Source: Pseudalkalibacillus hwajinpoensis (lineage in GTDB: Bacteria > Bacillota > Bacilli > Bacillales > Guptibacillaceae). Taken from it: DNA of 64,000 bases. The notes under the pieces are model-generated. The model searched no databases. It was not told where the DNA came from and saw only the letters and a program-made list of their open reading frames with translations. Each line of letters opens with the position of its first letter. The stretch's first letter is position 1. The position numbers and the translations under genes were made by a program. The stretch covers positions 682,001-746,000 of the forward strand of contig NZ_JADFCM010000008.1 of assembly GCF_015234585.1 (NCBI RefSeq). Direction: 5' to 3'. Positions 15,177-23,900 of the stretch are shown in pieces.

Positions 15177-15205
15177 CTATTTAAATTAAATGATGCTGTA
15201 CATAT

Positions 15206-15243
15206 AAAGGGCATGGAAGCGACTTCGCTTCCATGCCTTTTTT
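15206..15243 (+). terminator. Strong Rho-independent terminator
   Basis: A 13-bp stem GGCATGGAAGCGA and its complement, CT loop, flanking A and T runs. Backs up the 6S-like RNA and AEC transcripts. Confidence 0.85.
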
Positions 15244-15278
15244 GAGTATTGGTGTTTCGACATCGTTCGAGTTAAAAC

Positions 15279-15299
15279 GGGCGGTGCCTGTCACCGCCC
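15279..15299 (-). terminator. Terminator of splB (minus strand)
   Basis: GGGCGGTG/CACCGCCC with a 5-base loop; on the minus strand it is followed by GTTTTAAC. The core GGTGCCTGTCACC recurs inverted at 17024-17036. Confidence 0.6.
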
Positions 15300-15305
15300 A
15301 ATTCC

Positions 15306-16334
15306 TTACGTGAAATATTCTAGCTTTGCATTTGGAAAGAACTTATCAATATAACTTCCGAATGTGTCTTTCATGTCCTGCTGCTGATCCTTCTGATAAA
15401 CGTACTTTCCAATACCATATTTCCCCCATTTGTAAAGACGATCTTCTTCTTCCATTTCAAGCTTAGACATCGGGTAATTTTTTTGAATAACGCGCTTAGC
15501 TGGTTTTGTGAATCGATGCTGGATGAGTTCAAATGTTAAGTCTTTCGTTGCGCTCTTAGGAAGTTTGGCTTCTAACTTCTCAAATAGAGTCAGATAGCCC
15601 TGCTTCCAATCATCGTACAAATAGATAGGTGCGATGATGAAGCCCAGTGGGTAGCCTGCTTCAGCGACTTTAGCGGCTGCTTCGATGCGCTCATCAAGTC
15701 TCGAAGTTCCGGGTTCTAGAAATTTAATAACGTAATCTGCATTCATACTGAAACGGAACCGTGTTCTTCCCTGATGATCCGCATCAAGTAGATGATCCAC
15801 ATGTGCAAATTTCGTCACAAACCGAAGACGTCCATGATCAGATTTACCAAAGTACTCAATCGCACGCTTCAATGTATGCGTTAAGTGATCAATGCCGACG
15901 ATATCTGATGTACAGGATGCTTCAAACCGGGTAGGTTCAGGTGCTCGTTCTTGCATATACTTTTCTGCAGCATCAAAAATATCATCTGTATTTACATACG
16001 TGCGTATGTAGGGTTTGCTGCCCATCGTAGTTTGAAGATAGCAATAATGACAGTGCCCCATGCAACCAGTTGCGAAAGGAATCGCATATTCCGCGGAAGG
16101 TTTAGACGTATCAAATTTCAACGTTTTCCTCACCCCAACAACGAGTGTAGATTTAGCAACTCGATATTGCTGGAAGTGATTATCTCCCGGGAGGTTTCGT
16201 ACTTGATTGTGTGATGTTGTTTCCCTAATTTCAATATCCATTTTAGAGAACTTCTCGTGCAGCTCCCGTCCGAGTGGATATTCTAATGCCCGTGGTTCCA
16301 TGTAGACGAGCTGTGGTACAAAAGGTTTGACCAA
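15306..16334 (-). CDS. splB: Spore photoproduct lyase
   Basis: A 342-residue radical-SAM DNA repair enzyme that splits the thymine-thymine spore photoproduct back to two thymines during germination. The 4Fe-4S cluster motif is Cys91-MGH-Cys95-HY-Cys98, and the conserved hydrogen-donor Cys141 is present (EASCTSDIVG). Length and cysteine positions equal those of B. subtilis SplB. The gene lies 11 bases after splA on the same strand, so the two form the usual operon. A sigma-G promoter is expected, but no good match was found upstream of splA. Confidence 0.95.
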   Translation of the reverse strand: MVKPFVPQLVYMEPRALEYPLGRELHEKFSKMDIEIRETTSHNQVRNLPGDNHFQQYRVAKSTLVVGVRKTLKFDTSKPSAEYAIPFATGCMGHCHYCYLQTTMGSKPYIRTYVNTDDIFDAAEKYMQERAPEPTRFEASCTSDIVGIDHLTHTLKRAIEYFGKSDHGRLRFVTKFAHVDHLLDADHQGRTRFRFSMNADYVIKFLEPGTSRLDERIEAAAKVAEAGYPLGFIIAPIYLYDDWKQGYLTLFEKLEAKLPKSATKDLTFELIQHRFTKPAKRVIQKNYPMSKLEMEEEDRLYKWGKYGIGKYVYQKDQQQDMKDTFGSYIDKFFPNAKLEYFT

Positions 16335-16345
16335 TGGAAGCCCTC

Positions 16346-16606
16346 CTATTCTATGGATCCAAAGTATGTGGCATAGGCCTGTTCTGCTTCCGCTTCTGTA
16401 TGATAGATCGCAATGTCGGAATCAAGTGGATAGTATGTTTCGTATAAGAATAAGGCGAGCTTACCAGGTTCATCAGGATCGTTTACAACGGCTGCTTCCT
16501 GGATGTTAGCCACGCTGTACGTATGAGGATTGCGGTACATCACATAGACGACATCACCTGCTTGATAGTCTTGTCCTGACTCGTAAGTGGAATCGTGCAA
16601 GTCCAT
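16346..16606 (-). CDS. splA: SplA, regulator of the spore photoproduct lyase operon
   Basis: An 86-residue small protein. It carries the SplA signature DYQAGDVVYVMYRNPHTYSVANIQEA and FLYETYYPL, matching B. subtilis SplA (79 aa), which lowers splAB expression and resembles TRAP in fold. The ATG has GAAGGAGTG well placed. The first gene of the splA-splB operon. Confidence 0.9.
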   Translation of the reverse strand: MDLHDSTYESGQDYQAGDVVYVMYRNPHTYSVANIQEAAVVNDPDEPGKLALFLYETYYPLDSDIAIYHTEAEAEQAYATYFGSIE

Positions 16607-16755
16607 TCTTTATCACTCCTTCAAGTTCTTCTTCCTCATTGTTCCACAAGAGTGACATTTCCTTTCTGGTAAATAACGCCTATTTTAGTCATGAAGTCTA
16701 AAACGAGCGCATACGATGTTCTGTTGACTTAAAAGTAAGGGAGGTGCGTGAAGGC

Positions 16756-16953
16756 ATGATGAGTTATTTCATGAAACTATTGCCTTCACTAAGTTTTAGT
16801 GACAGAGTATTTGCTCGTTTGAAGCTATATCGAAAAATGAGAGGTGGGGTATGGTACAAAGTTTCTGATCGTATCGCTCCGAAGAAAAGCATATGGGTGA
16901 GGAAATTAGAGAATCCAGAAGCTTATTATGTATGGAAGAGAGAAGGACATTAG
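16756..16953 (+). CDS. Hypothetical basic protein (65 aa)
   Basis: An ATG at 16756 (a second ATG follows at 16759) lies 11 bases after GGGAGG; an in-frame GTG at 16744 overlaps that site. The product is strongly basic, with clusters FARLKLYRKMRGG and IAPKKSIWVRKLE, and probably soluble. No family was recognised. A strong terminator follows, and the gene is divergent from splAB. Confidence 0.5.
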   Translation: MMSYFMKLLPSLSFSDRVFARLKLYRKMRGGVWYKVSDRIAPKKSIWVRKLENPEAYYVWKREGH

Positions 16954-16960
16954 AGCTATT

Positions 16961-16991
16961 GCAAAGACGCCGAATTCAACGGCGTCTTTGC
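16961..16991. terminator. Rho-independent terminator
   Basis: A perfect 12-bp stem GCAAAGACGCCG with a 7-base loop. Confidence 0.75.
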
Positions 16992-17044
16992 TTATATACG
17001 ACACAATATGACAATTAACGGGTGGTGACAGGCACCGCGCACCG

Positions 17045-17293
17045 CTATTGCAACCATCCATACAATATGTTACTCAATGGTTCGAGTATGAAATTCACGA
17101 TCGTAATCGGGGTTGGGATATGGATGTGAAGTTTATTTAGAACTAAGAAAGTAAAACTGATACATAGAAGGATGCTATATACCCAAAGATCTTTCAATTG
17201 CTTTTTCTTTCGTAATTTGGCTGCCTCCATAACGGTTACTAGAATCGAGGCTACACCGACAGCGATAATAAACCACATCGTTTTACTCACCAT
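17045..17293 (-). CDS. Small two-span membrane protein, candidate D subunit of a germinant receptor
   Basis: 82 residues with two membrane segments (about 6-24 and 43-62) joined by a basic loop (KLRKKKQLKD). The ATG at 17293 overlaps the end of the gerC-type gene by 11 bases, so the genes are translationally coupled. Small two-span D subunits encoded in ger operons are known from Bacillus (GerKD, GerUD) and adjust receptor responsiveness. The call rests on size, topology and position, not on a sequence motif. A second start (Met6) is possible. Confidence 0.65.
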   Translation of the reverse strand: MVSKTMWFIIAVGVASILVTVMEAAKLRKKKQLKDLWVYSILLCISFTFLVLNKLHIHIPTPITIVNFILEPLSNILYGWLQ

Positions 17294-18482
17294 CCTTTCT
17301 TTGAACAGAATCGGTGATGTTTCCGGTACGTTGAATGGTTGCGTGGATGGTGTAATCCACTTCGACGTTTTTAAATTCCTCATTCCAATGGTTTTTCAAC
17401 ATTCGCCATTGATCTGGATGTTCGCGATGAATGAGGGCACCAAAACCTAAGATGTCACTGTTGAATTTATCTTGACTAGCAGAAACAGCTGACTCCATTT
17501 TAGATTGAATGTCTTTTTCGACCATTGCTTCAAACTTTCTTATTGTCTGTGGATTGGTAATATCAATGTCGCATTCCACATCGCCTACGTTTCCATCTAC
17601 ACGCACGTTTGCATCGATATGAGGAGTGTTATTCTCTAAGCTTGCTTTTAATGATGTTATTGTTCTAATGACTTCAATACCTGTACTACTGTTGGAACAA
17701 GGAACATTGACAATGGTACTCGTGACATTGTCCGTAAAATAATTAAATCCTTTACTTTCATCCTCATTAAACCAGCCGACTAATTTATCATTTTTAAAAA
17801 CACCAATATGATTAATTTGAACAGTTGTAGGGGGCTCTGTTTTTTCAAGACTTCTACTATCTTTTCCTAGCTCAGGATTACCTTTAATAAAAATTCCAGT
17901 AAGGACGGCTTCATTACCATCGGTAGAAAGTTTATACATAAGTTCGTCTAATTTAACGGTATGAGTTGGCGCCCAGTTTTGTTCAGACATATAAAAGGAG
18001 GAAACGATCTTGTTGGACGAAATTTTATCCATAGGTGTTAGAATATTTAGGAGTTGATCAGCGAGCGTGTCTTTTGCGATAACAAGAAGGAAGTCGGTTC
18101 TCATCTCGTGGTCTCTCGAAAGAAAATCAAGAGGCTGGACAATGCCACTTTTGGCTGCTTCTTCCCCAAACACCACGATTTGAACATGAGAAAAATAAAC
18201 CTTTCGAGGTGCTTGCACCGTTAATCTCCGAAAAGCTTCAAATAGCGTTTCGCCAGAAGAACGATATGTTGTCGTAGCCGTCCGATTTGTTGGACTATCT
18301 GAGGCGATTTCTCCTGGATTAATGATTTGAACGGTCAGCAAGTAACCCTCATCGCTTTTGTCAATTCCGATGGCTGTAGCAATCGCTATTTCGTTAAGCT
18401 CTTTACTACTCCAACAGCTTGTTAACAGAAATAAACATGTTAACAAAGTGGCAAGTCGATATACGTAAGCTATCATGTCCAT
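17283..18482 (-). CDS. Spore germination receptor C subunit (GerAC family lipoprotein)
   Basis: 399 residues. A lipoprotein signal ends at LLTSC with the lipidated Cys23, followed by WSSKELNEIAIATAIGID, the constant opening of mature GerC proteins. Further family blocks are FSHVQIVVFGEEAAKSGI, FLSRDHEMRTDFLLVIAKD, and a C-terminal domain. It forms part of the inner-membrane receptor that senses germinants. The ATG at 18482 is preferred over GTG 18488 because GAAGG lies five bases before it. It follows the gerA-type gene after 24 bases. Confidence 0.92.
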   Translation of the reverse strand: MDMIAYVYRLATLLTCLFLLTSCWSSKELNEIAIATAIGIDKSDEGYLLTVQIINPGEIASDSPTNRTATTTYRSSGETLFEAFRRLTVQAPRKVYFSHVQIVVFGEEAAKSGIVQPLDFLSRDHEMRTDFLLVIAKDTLADQLLNILTPMDKISSNKIVSSFYMSEQNWAPTHTVKLDELMYKLSTDGNEAVLTGIFIKGNPELGKDSRSLEKTEPPTTVQINHIGVFKNDKLVGWFNEDESKGFNYFTDNVTSTIVNVPCSNSSTGIEVIRTITSLKASLENNTPHIDANVRVDGNVGDVECDIDITNPQTIRKFEAMVEKDIQSKMESAVSASQDKFNSDILGFGALIHREHPDQWRMLKNHWNEEFKNVEVDYTIHATIQRTGNITDSVQRKDGE

Positions 18483-18506
18483 GATCACCTTCTCATTATC
18501 CTATAG

Positions 18507-20087
18507 TTAATTTGATTCTGGTTTTGGTGGAGGTGTAGCATTTCTGGTTTTGTCGTTTTTGCTAATGAAGGAAGGGCGTGTTCGTATTTTCCAAAGCGGC
18601 GCACGTAGAATACTATCTTTTTGGTCTTTCGGGATAATGGGCGCCATAGGAGACATATAGGGCACGCCAAATGAGCGCAAACTGCACAAGTGAAGGACCA
18701 TTGCAATAATACCAGTAATGATCCCAAATAAACCAAATGTAGCAGCAAGCAACATGAACGGAAAGCGAAGAACTCGAAGGGAAATCGCTAAGTTAAATGA
18801 AGGCATAACAAAGCTACTAATAGCTGTGATAGAGACGACGATTACCATTGCAGAAGAGACGATACCAGCTTCAACAGCAGCTTGTCCAAGAACCAATGCT
18901 CCAACAATGGATATGGCAGAACCGACTGCGCGAGGCATACGAATACCAGCTTCACGTAACACCTCAAAGGTAAGTTCCATTAATAACGCTTCAATGAGTG
19001 CTGGAAAAGGCGTTCCTTCTCGCTGTGCAGCTAAGCTAACTAGGAGGGATGTAGGAAGCATCTCTTGATGAAAGGTTGTCACAGCAATATATGCGGAAGG
19101 TGTTAACAAAGCAAGAAAAAAGGAGATATATCGCAATAGACGAACCATTACGCTTATATCAAAACGTTGATAGTAATCTTCACTCGATTGAAAGAATTGA
19201 ACAAATAAAGTTGGAACAAGAAGCACAAATGGCGTTCCGTCAACTATTATAGCCACTCTGCCTTCTAGTATGCCAGCTGCAATCGTATCAGGTCGTTCAG
19301 AGTTGAAGATCGTTGGGAAAGGAGTGTAGGTGTTATCCTGAATGTATTCTTCAATATAGGCACTTTCCAAAATGCTATCAGTATCAATTTTCTTTAACCG
19401 TTCGCGTACTTCTTGCAATATATTTTCATCAACAACGCCTTTTAAATAAACGAGGGCTACATCTGTTTTTGTTTTATGGCCGATTGGGTTCGTTTCGATC
19501 CAAAGAGAGGGATCTTTGATTTTTCGTCTGAGCAAAGCGGTGTTTGTTCGTATCGTTTCCGTAAAACCATCTTTCGGCCCTCTAATGACGGTTTGGGAAG
19601 TCGGTTCATTTACGTCGCGATCCTTCCAGTTCCTTGAACCGATCGCAAATCCTTTAGACTCATCTTGAATAAGTATGATTGTATCTCCAGAAAGGAGATG
19701 CTCATAGAGGGGTTGAAAACGATGAATCTCTTTTAATTCACAGGCAGCAAGAGAGAAATGCTTTAGGATTTCATAAAAACTAGCATTTTGTATGACGTTC
19801 ATCGATATATCCGTTTTTCGAATATCTAGCATCAATGGATCAATGACGCTTTCTTGGACCATTACTTTGTCTGCAAGTCCATCAATAAAAATAACAGCGA
19901 TAAGCATTGTCTCATCTGTACCAGAACGAATCTCCCTAATCGTTAAATCAGAACTTTCCCCTAGCATTTTCTTTATGTTCTCTATGTTTTTTTGAAGATC
20001 CAGGCTAATATCTTTGAATGTACTTTCAGTGGAAGAGTCCTTCTCATTACGTTTTTTGGTTTCCTTTAATCGCCTTATCCGTTTCAT
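18507..20087 (-). CDS. Spore germination receptor A subunit (GerAA family)
   Basis: 526 residues. A soluble N-terminal domain (about 1-290) contains the FIDGLADKVMVQESVIDPLM region and LLSGDTIILIQ. The membrane part shows the GerA hallmarks NSERPDTIAAGILEGRVAIIVDGTPFVLL, PSAYIAVTTFHQEMLPTSLL, and LREAGIRMPRAVGSAISIVGALVLGQAAVEAGIVS. A proline-rich tail (PPPKPE) follows. Known role: ligand sensing and ion release at germination; the germinant here is unknown. The start ATG at 20087 has GGGGGA upstream. Confidence 0.93.
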   Translation of the reverse strand: MKRIRRLKETKKRNEKDSSTESTFKDISLDLQKNIENIKKMLGESSDLTIREIRSGTDETMLIAVIFIDGLADKVMVQESVIDPLMLDIRKTDISMNVIQNASFYEILKHFSLAACELKEIHRFQPLYEHLLSGDTIILIQDESKGFAIGSRNWKDRDVNEPTSQTVIRGPKDGFTETIRTNTALLRRKIKDPSLWIETNPIGHKTKTDVALVYLKGVVDENILQEVRERLKKIDTDSILESAYIEEYIQDNTYTPFPTIFNSERPDTIAAGILEGRVAIIVDGTPFVLLVPTLFVQFFQSSEDYYQRFDISVMVRLLRYISFFLALLTPSAYIAVTTFHQEMLPTSLLVSLAAQREGTPFPALIEALLMELTFEVLREAGIRMPRAVGSAISIVGALVLGQAAVEAGIVSSAMVIVVSITAISSFVMPSFNLAISLRVLRFPFMLLAATFGLFGIITGIIAMVLHLCSLRSFGVPYMSPMAPIIPKDQKDSILRAPLWKIRTRPSFISKNDKTRNATPPPKPESN

Positions 20088-20198
20088 CACAAATCCCCCA
20101 CATTATTTTCTTCATAAGTAGGTTTACACATCGATTGTTTTTTTATCCCCCTCAACGTGATAAATCGATATTGCTATAAATCAGAGCGGAAATTCGTT

Positions 20199-20233
20199 TA
20201 TTATGCATAATTGGCTCAGAAAGATGCATACTA
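20199..20233. promoter_or_regulatory. Two interlocked divergent sigma-G-type promoters
   Basis: Plus strand: -35 TGCATA (20204-20209), 17-base spacer, -10 CATACTA (20227-20233), serving the CBO0543 and gerB-type genes. Minus strand: -35 TGCATC (20228-20223), 17-base spacer, -10 CATAATA (20205-20199), serving gerA-gerC-D. Each -35 overlaps the other promoter's -10. Both fit the sigma-G consensus closely (TGHATA / CATAHTA), as expected for forespore-expressed ger genes. Confidence 0.65.
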
Positions 20234-20343
20234 CTTTTGTATAAATATGTAAAAATGTTTTTTGCTATGGTAAGTAGCGTATCTTTATCCAAAATACACA
20301 TGATGATACGAAACATATACCGTTAGGAATTAGGAGAATAACA

Positions 20344-20835
20344 ATGAACATTGTCCTTATTATCACGCTACTGTTTTTTGTTTTTTGGAAAGGCGATTGG
20401 AGAAATTGGGAAAAATATTATCCTAGTATGCTTTATATTGCGTTAGCAGCGACCATTTATGAAACGATATCGTACGAAGAATTTCATCTTTGGGAGTTTA
20501 AAAAAGACATTTTCTTTAGTAAATTTAATGTTCATTTACTACATAACCTCGTTGTTAATCCTTTAGTTGTGCTACTCTATCTGTCTAATTATCCAATGCA
20601 TAAAAGAAGGTTTCTATACAATGTAAAATGGATAACAGGGTTTTGGTTCGTGGAGATTATAGCTTCCAAGGCTCAGATGATTACTTATTACAATGGATGG
20701 AACCTCGCATGGTCATTATTATTTATTATTGTGATGTTTCCGATGGTCCACCTTCATCATCGTAATAAAACGATTGCACTTCCATTATCGGTAGGCATCT
20801 CTATGCTTCTATTGGTCATTTTTCATTATGTTTAG
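20344..20835 (+). CDS. CBO0543-family membrane protein in the ger locus
   Basis: 163 residues with about five hydrophobic segments (MNIVLIITLLFFVFW, MLYIALAATIYETI, HLLHNLVVNPLVVLLYL, ITGFWFVEIIASKAQMI, LAWSLLFIIVMFPMVHL). It matches the CBO0543 type often carried with germination or sporulation genes. The ATG has AGGAG upstream. It is the first gene downstream of the plus-strand sigma-G-type promoter and lies 57 bases before the gerB-type gene, so a spore role is inferred. Biochemical function unknown. Confidence 0.7.
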   Translation: MNIVLIITLLFFVFWKGDWRNWEKYYPSMLYIALAATIYETISYEEFHLWEFKKDIFFSKFNVHLLHNLVVNPLVVLLYLSNYPMHKRRFLYNVKWITGFWFVEIIASKAQMITYYNGWNLAWSLLFIIVMFPMVHLHHRNKTIALPLSVGISMLLLVIFHYV

Positions 20836-20892
20836 TCGATAAGGGAGAAGTAAAACTATAAGGTTCCAGCTATCAAAAGGAGAGTCTGAGCG

Positions 20893-21978
20893 ATGGCAAA
20901 GGAAATCATTAATACGCGTCAATTCTCATGGTTAGTTGCCTTATACATAATTGGAAGCTCCATCTTAATTATTCCTGCGGGTCTAGCTGCTGTAGCAAAA
21001 CAAGATGCGTGGATTTCGGCGATCGTTTCAATTGGAGTCGGAACAATGCTTGTCGTTTTTTATGGGTATTTTATGAAGAAATTTCCTGATATGACGATTG
21101 TGGAAGCGAGTGAGAAAGTACTCGGTAAATGGATTGGTCAGATTGCATCGCTTTTGTTTTTTAGCTTTCTCTTTCTTCTTGCAGCTCTTGTCCTTAGAAA
21201 TATTGGAGACTTTTTAACGACCCAAATACTGATTGAAACGCCGCTATATATCATTTTTACCATCTTTATGATCGTCGTTATTATGGGCGCAAGTCTGGGG
21301 ATAGAAACCATTGCAAGAGCATGTGAAATCTTTTTTCCATGGGTTTTCTGTCTTCTCATTTTGCTAACCATTCTTCTAGTGCCTGAAATGCAATTTGAAG
21401 CGATTAAACCGATAATGGAGAACGGTGTTAAGCCAATTATCAGGGCTTCTATTCCCTTTATTGGTTTGCCATTTCTCGAATTAGTTGCCTTTCTGATGAT
21501 CTATCGACACGTAGACAAACATAATAAATTGAGCATTTCATTCTTAAAAGGAACCGCGATGGGTAGCGTCGTTTTGTTTGTTATTATTTGTGCCACAATC
21601 CTTGTATTAGGAGCGGATTTCACAGCAAGGTATACGTATCCTACGTATATTCTTGCAAAGAAAATTAGCATCGGGAAGATCGTCGAACGAATTGAAGTCA
21701 TTGTGGCGATTGTTTGGATGCTTTCTATTTATTTTAAGTTAGTTCTTTTGTTCTACACCTCAGCACGTACGTTAACGCATATCTTTCGTGTTCAAAACTA
21801 TCGACTGCTGTTATTTCCTCTTGGAATAGGGAGCTTGGTTTTAGCACAAATTAGTTATCCTGACATTATTTATATGCAGGATTTTGTATCGAAAACATGG
21901 ACCCTTTATGCATCGATCTATGGAATTGGATTCCCCATGTTATTAATTCTAGTTGCAAAAGGTAGAAAGTTGATTTAA
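20893..21978 (+). CDS. Spore germination receptor B subunit (GerAB family permease)
   Basis: 361 residues with ten membrane spans and an amino-acid-permease-like (APC) fold. Family features include the start NTRQFSWLVALYIIGSSILIIPAGLA, AKQDAWISAIVSIGVG, and the PFIGLPFLELVAFLMIYRHV region. GerB subunits bind the germinant. It is separated from its A and C partners by divergent transcription, with a CBO0543 gene in front. Start ATG with AAAGGAG upstream. Confidence 0.92.
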   Translation: MAKEIINTRQFSWLVALYIIGSSILIIPAGLAAVAKQDAWISAIVSIGVGTMLVVFYGYFMKKFPDMTIVEASEKVLGKWIGQIASLLFFSFLFLLAALVLRNIGDFLTTQILIETPLYIIFTIFMIVVIMGASLGIETIARACEIFFPWVFCLLILLTILLVPEMQFEAIKPIMENGVKPIIRASIPFIGLPFLELVAFLMIYRHVDKHNKLSISFLKGTAMGSVVLFVIICATILVLGADFTARYTYPTYILAKKISIGKIVERIEVIVAIVWMLSIYFKLVLLFYTSARTLTHIFRVQNYRLLLFPLGIGSLVLAQISYPDIIYMQDFVSKTWTLYASIYGIGFPMLLILVAKGRKLI

Positions 21979-22365
21979 TAAAACGATTTGGAGAAGAGCG
22001 TGCTAGCTTTAGTGTAGGTTTACCGTTGGTTCTTTACCATCTCCGTCATAAAAGGAATAAGACCTATATACTCTCTGCAGGTGGTACCTTTAGGTATCGC
22101 CTGTTCTCTTTTTTTACTGTGGAGAAAAAGGTTATGGTAATGGAATAAAACGGTTAGGGATTCACGAGCAACTGATAATTAAAATGTTGGTAAAGCTTGT
22201 ATGTAAGAGTAGTATTTCGACTATTTTGAATGGAAAATCGACTTTTAAGGGGACGAAAGAGAGTTTAGTTACATATAAAGAACAATAAGCAATGCTACAA
22301 TCACGTTTTTCGCACTTATTGAATCAAGGATGTCACAGCATCTTGGAAGAAGGAGGATATCATTC
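21979..22365. other. Intergenic region after gerB
   Basis: About 390 bases with a terminator at 22078-22116 and otherwise no clear gene or promoter. An in-frame ATG at 22330 for the HD gene lacks a ribosome-binding site. Confidence 0.5.
22078..22116 (+). terminator. Rho-independent terminator after gerB
   Basis: An 11-bp stem CAGGTGGTACC/GGTATCGCCTG (two G-T pairs), loop TTTA, then TTCTCTTTTTTT. Confidence 0.75.
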
Positions 22366-22929
22366 ATGGATGCTTATCAAATGATTACGTTCATTAAGGA
22401 ACTTGAAAGATTAAAGGATACGACAAGAACTGCCTACATGAGAAGCGGTCGACGAGAGAGCGTTGCCGAACATTCCTGGAGGCTAGCGATGTTTGCTTTT
22501 GCTTTAAGTGATCAGTTTCCAGAGCTTGATACAAAACGAGTACTCATTATGTGCCTTGTTCACGATCTTGGAGAAGCATATGACGGGGATATCTCTGCTA
22601 CGGTTCAAGTCGATCAAAAGGAGAAAGTACAAAAGGAAGAAGAGGCTGTTCAACGTCTCACATCATCCCTTGGTGAGAAGGGAAAGCATGACATTCTTAC
22701 AATCTGTCAGGAGTATAATAGAGGCTACACGAAAGAAGCCAAGTTTGTAAAAGCACTCGATAAAATGGAAACGATTATACAACATACCCAGGGCACGAAT
22801 CCCCCTGGTTTTGATTATGAATTTAACCTTACTTATGGGAAAGAGTATGTGAAGGATCACGCTATTATGAAATCCATACGTGACGAAATTGATAAAGAAA
22901 CGATAAAGAAAATGAATGAGGAAGCATGA
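22366..22929 (+). CDS. HD-domain phosphohydrolase (YfbR/HDDC2-like)
   Basis: 187 residues. The HD metal site is visible as SVAEHSWRLA (first His) and CLVHDLGEAYDGDI (HD pair), with the later Asp in VKALDKMETIIQH. The pattern fits the YfbR/HDDC2 5'-nucleotidase group, which removes phosphate from deoxynucleoside monophosphates; that activity is inferred. The ATG at 22366 is set by GAAGGAGG nine bases upstream. The histidine-phosphatase gene follows after 25 bases and is likely cotranscribed. Confidence 0.82.
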   Translation: MDAYQMITFIKELERLKDTTRTAYMRSGRRESVAEHSWRLAMFAFALSDQFPELDTKRVLIMCLVHDLGEAYDGDISATVQVDQKEKVQKEEEAVQRLTSSLGEKGKHDILTICQEYNRGYTKEAKFVKALDKMETIIQHTQGTNPPGFDYEFNLTYGKEYVKDHAIMKSIRDEIDKETIKKMNEEA

Positions 22930-22954
22930 TCTTATAAAGCAGGGATGGGATTAG

Positions 22955-23500
22955 GTGAAAATAAGTTTAATACGACATGGAAAATCCGCCTGCGATTTTT
23001 CGGAACGGATAACTAGTGAGGCTTATCGCAAATGGGTTAGTCAATATAATAGAGAAGGCATATGTGATGAAGCTCCTCAACAGGTTCAAGCTATTTTACA
23101 ACAAGCACCGTTAGTATTAACGAGTGAATTGCCAAGGTCTCTAGAATCAGCGCAGCAGGCAAGTACGATTCAAAGCGATCCAATCTTCCGAGAACTGGAA
23201 CTCCCCTTTTACAACATACGCTTCCTAAAGATCAAACCTCAAATGTGGACAGTCTTTTATCGGTTTCTTTGGTTTATTGGTTTATCAAACCAAGCAGAAA
23301 CTCGAAAGGAAGCGAGAAAGCGTGCAAAGTTAGCCGCCGATGTTTTAGAGGAATGTGCAAAGGCAAAGGAGCCTCTCGTTTTAGTTGGGCATGGCTTTTT
23401 CAATCGCTTTTTAGGACGGGAGTTAGAGAAGCGAAGATGGAAGTTACAGGGAGATAAAAGTTCAGCGAATTGGGCTTGTCATACGTATTGGAAAGAATAG
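22955..23500 (+). CDS. Histidine phosphatase (phosphoglycerate-mutase-like) family protein
   Basis: 181 residues. The N-terminal RHG motif (ISLIRHGKSACDF) provides the phospho-accepting His, the second Arg is in LTSELPRSLESAQ, and the second catalytic His in LVLVGHGFFNRFLG. This is the standard catalytic set of the family, but the substrate is open. A GTG start at 22955 follows GGGATTAG. Pairing with an HD phosphohydrolase suggests a shared nucleotide- or phosphate-removal role. Confidence 0.82.
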   Translation: MKISLIRHGKSACDFSERITSEAYRKWVSQYNREGICDEAPQQVQAILQQAPLVLTSELPRSLESAQQASTIQSDPIFRELELPFYNIRFLKIKPQMWTVFYRFLWFIGLSNQAETRKEARKRAKLAADVLEECAKAKEPLVLVGHGFFNRFLGRELEKRRWKLQGDKSSANWACHTYWKE

Positions 23501-23900
23501 AACTAATCATTTTACTTTTTATTTTTTGCTCAGTTTTTACTATGTTGAAATATTTTCAGCAATGTTGTGTGCTTAAAAAAACACTGTGTAGCAAATATAG
23601 TATGCGAGGTTATGAGATTACTAGTTACATGAAGTGATGAATCAAATAATAATTCGCAAGAAAGAGACGCTATCTTAGCAAAATGTAATTGGTCAATTAT
23701 TAAATTAAATCTGCTAGTTTATAAAGGGTTTTCAAGAAATATAGGGGTTGTCAAAAAGAAAAAAGCAGGTAAAATGGACGCAAGGTTAAAGAAAACATTC
23801 GTTTTGCATCATAGAAAAACATGCGAAACATATCATGGAAGTATAGAAAACAAACTGTTCCATACAGGAACTATTACAAGCTGGAAAGGGGAAAGAAACC
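23501..23900. other. Intergenic region with a probable promoter
   Basis: 400 bases without a gene. A sigma-A-like promoter (TTGTCA, 16 bases, TAAAAT) lies at 23748-23775; the rest is AT-rich with no recognised element. Confidence 0.5.
23748..23775 (+). promoter_or_regulatory. Probable sigma-A promoter
   Basis: -35 TTGTCA, 16-base spacer, -10 TAAAAT, about 125 bases before the lipoyl-like gene. Confidence 0.45.

Noticed and set aside
18718..19068. Open frame antisense to gerA
   Set aside because: Overlaps the most conserved part of the GerA membrane domain; composition typical of an antisense shadow.
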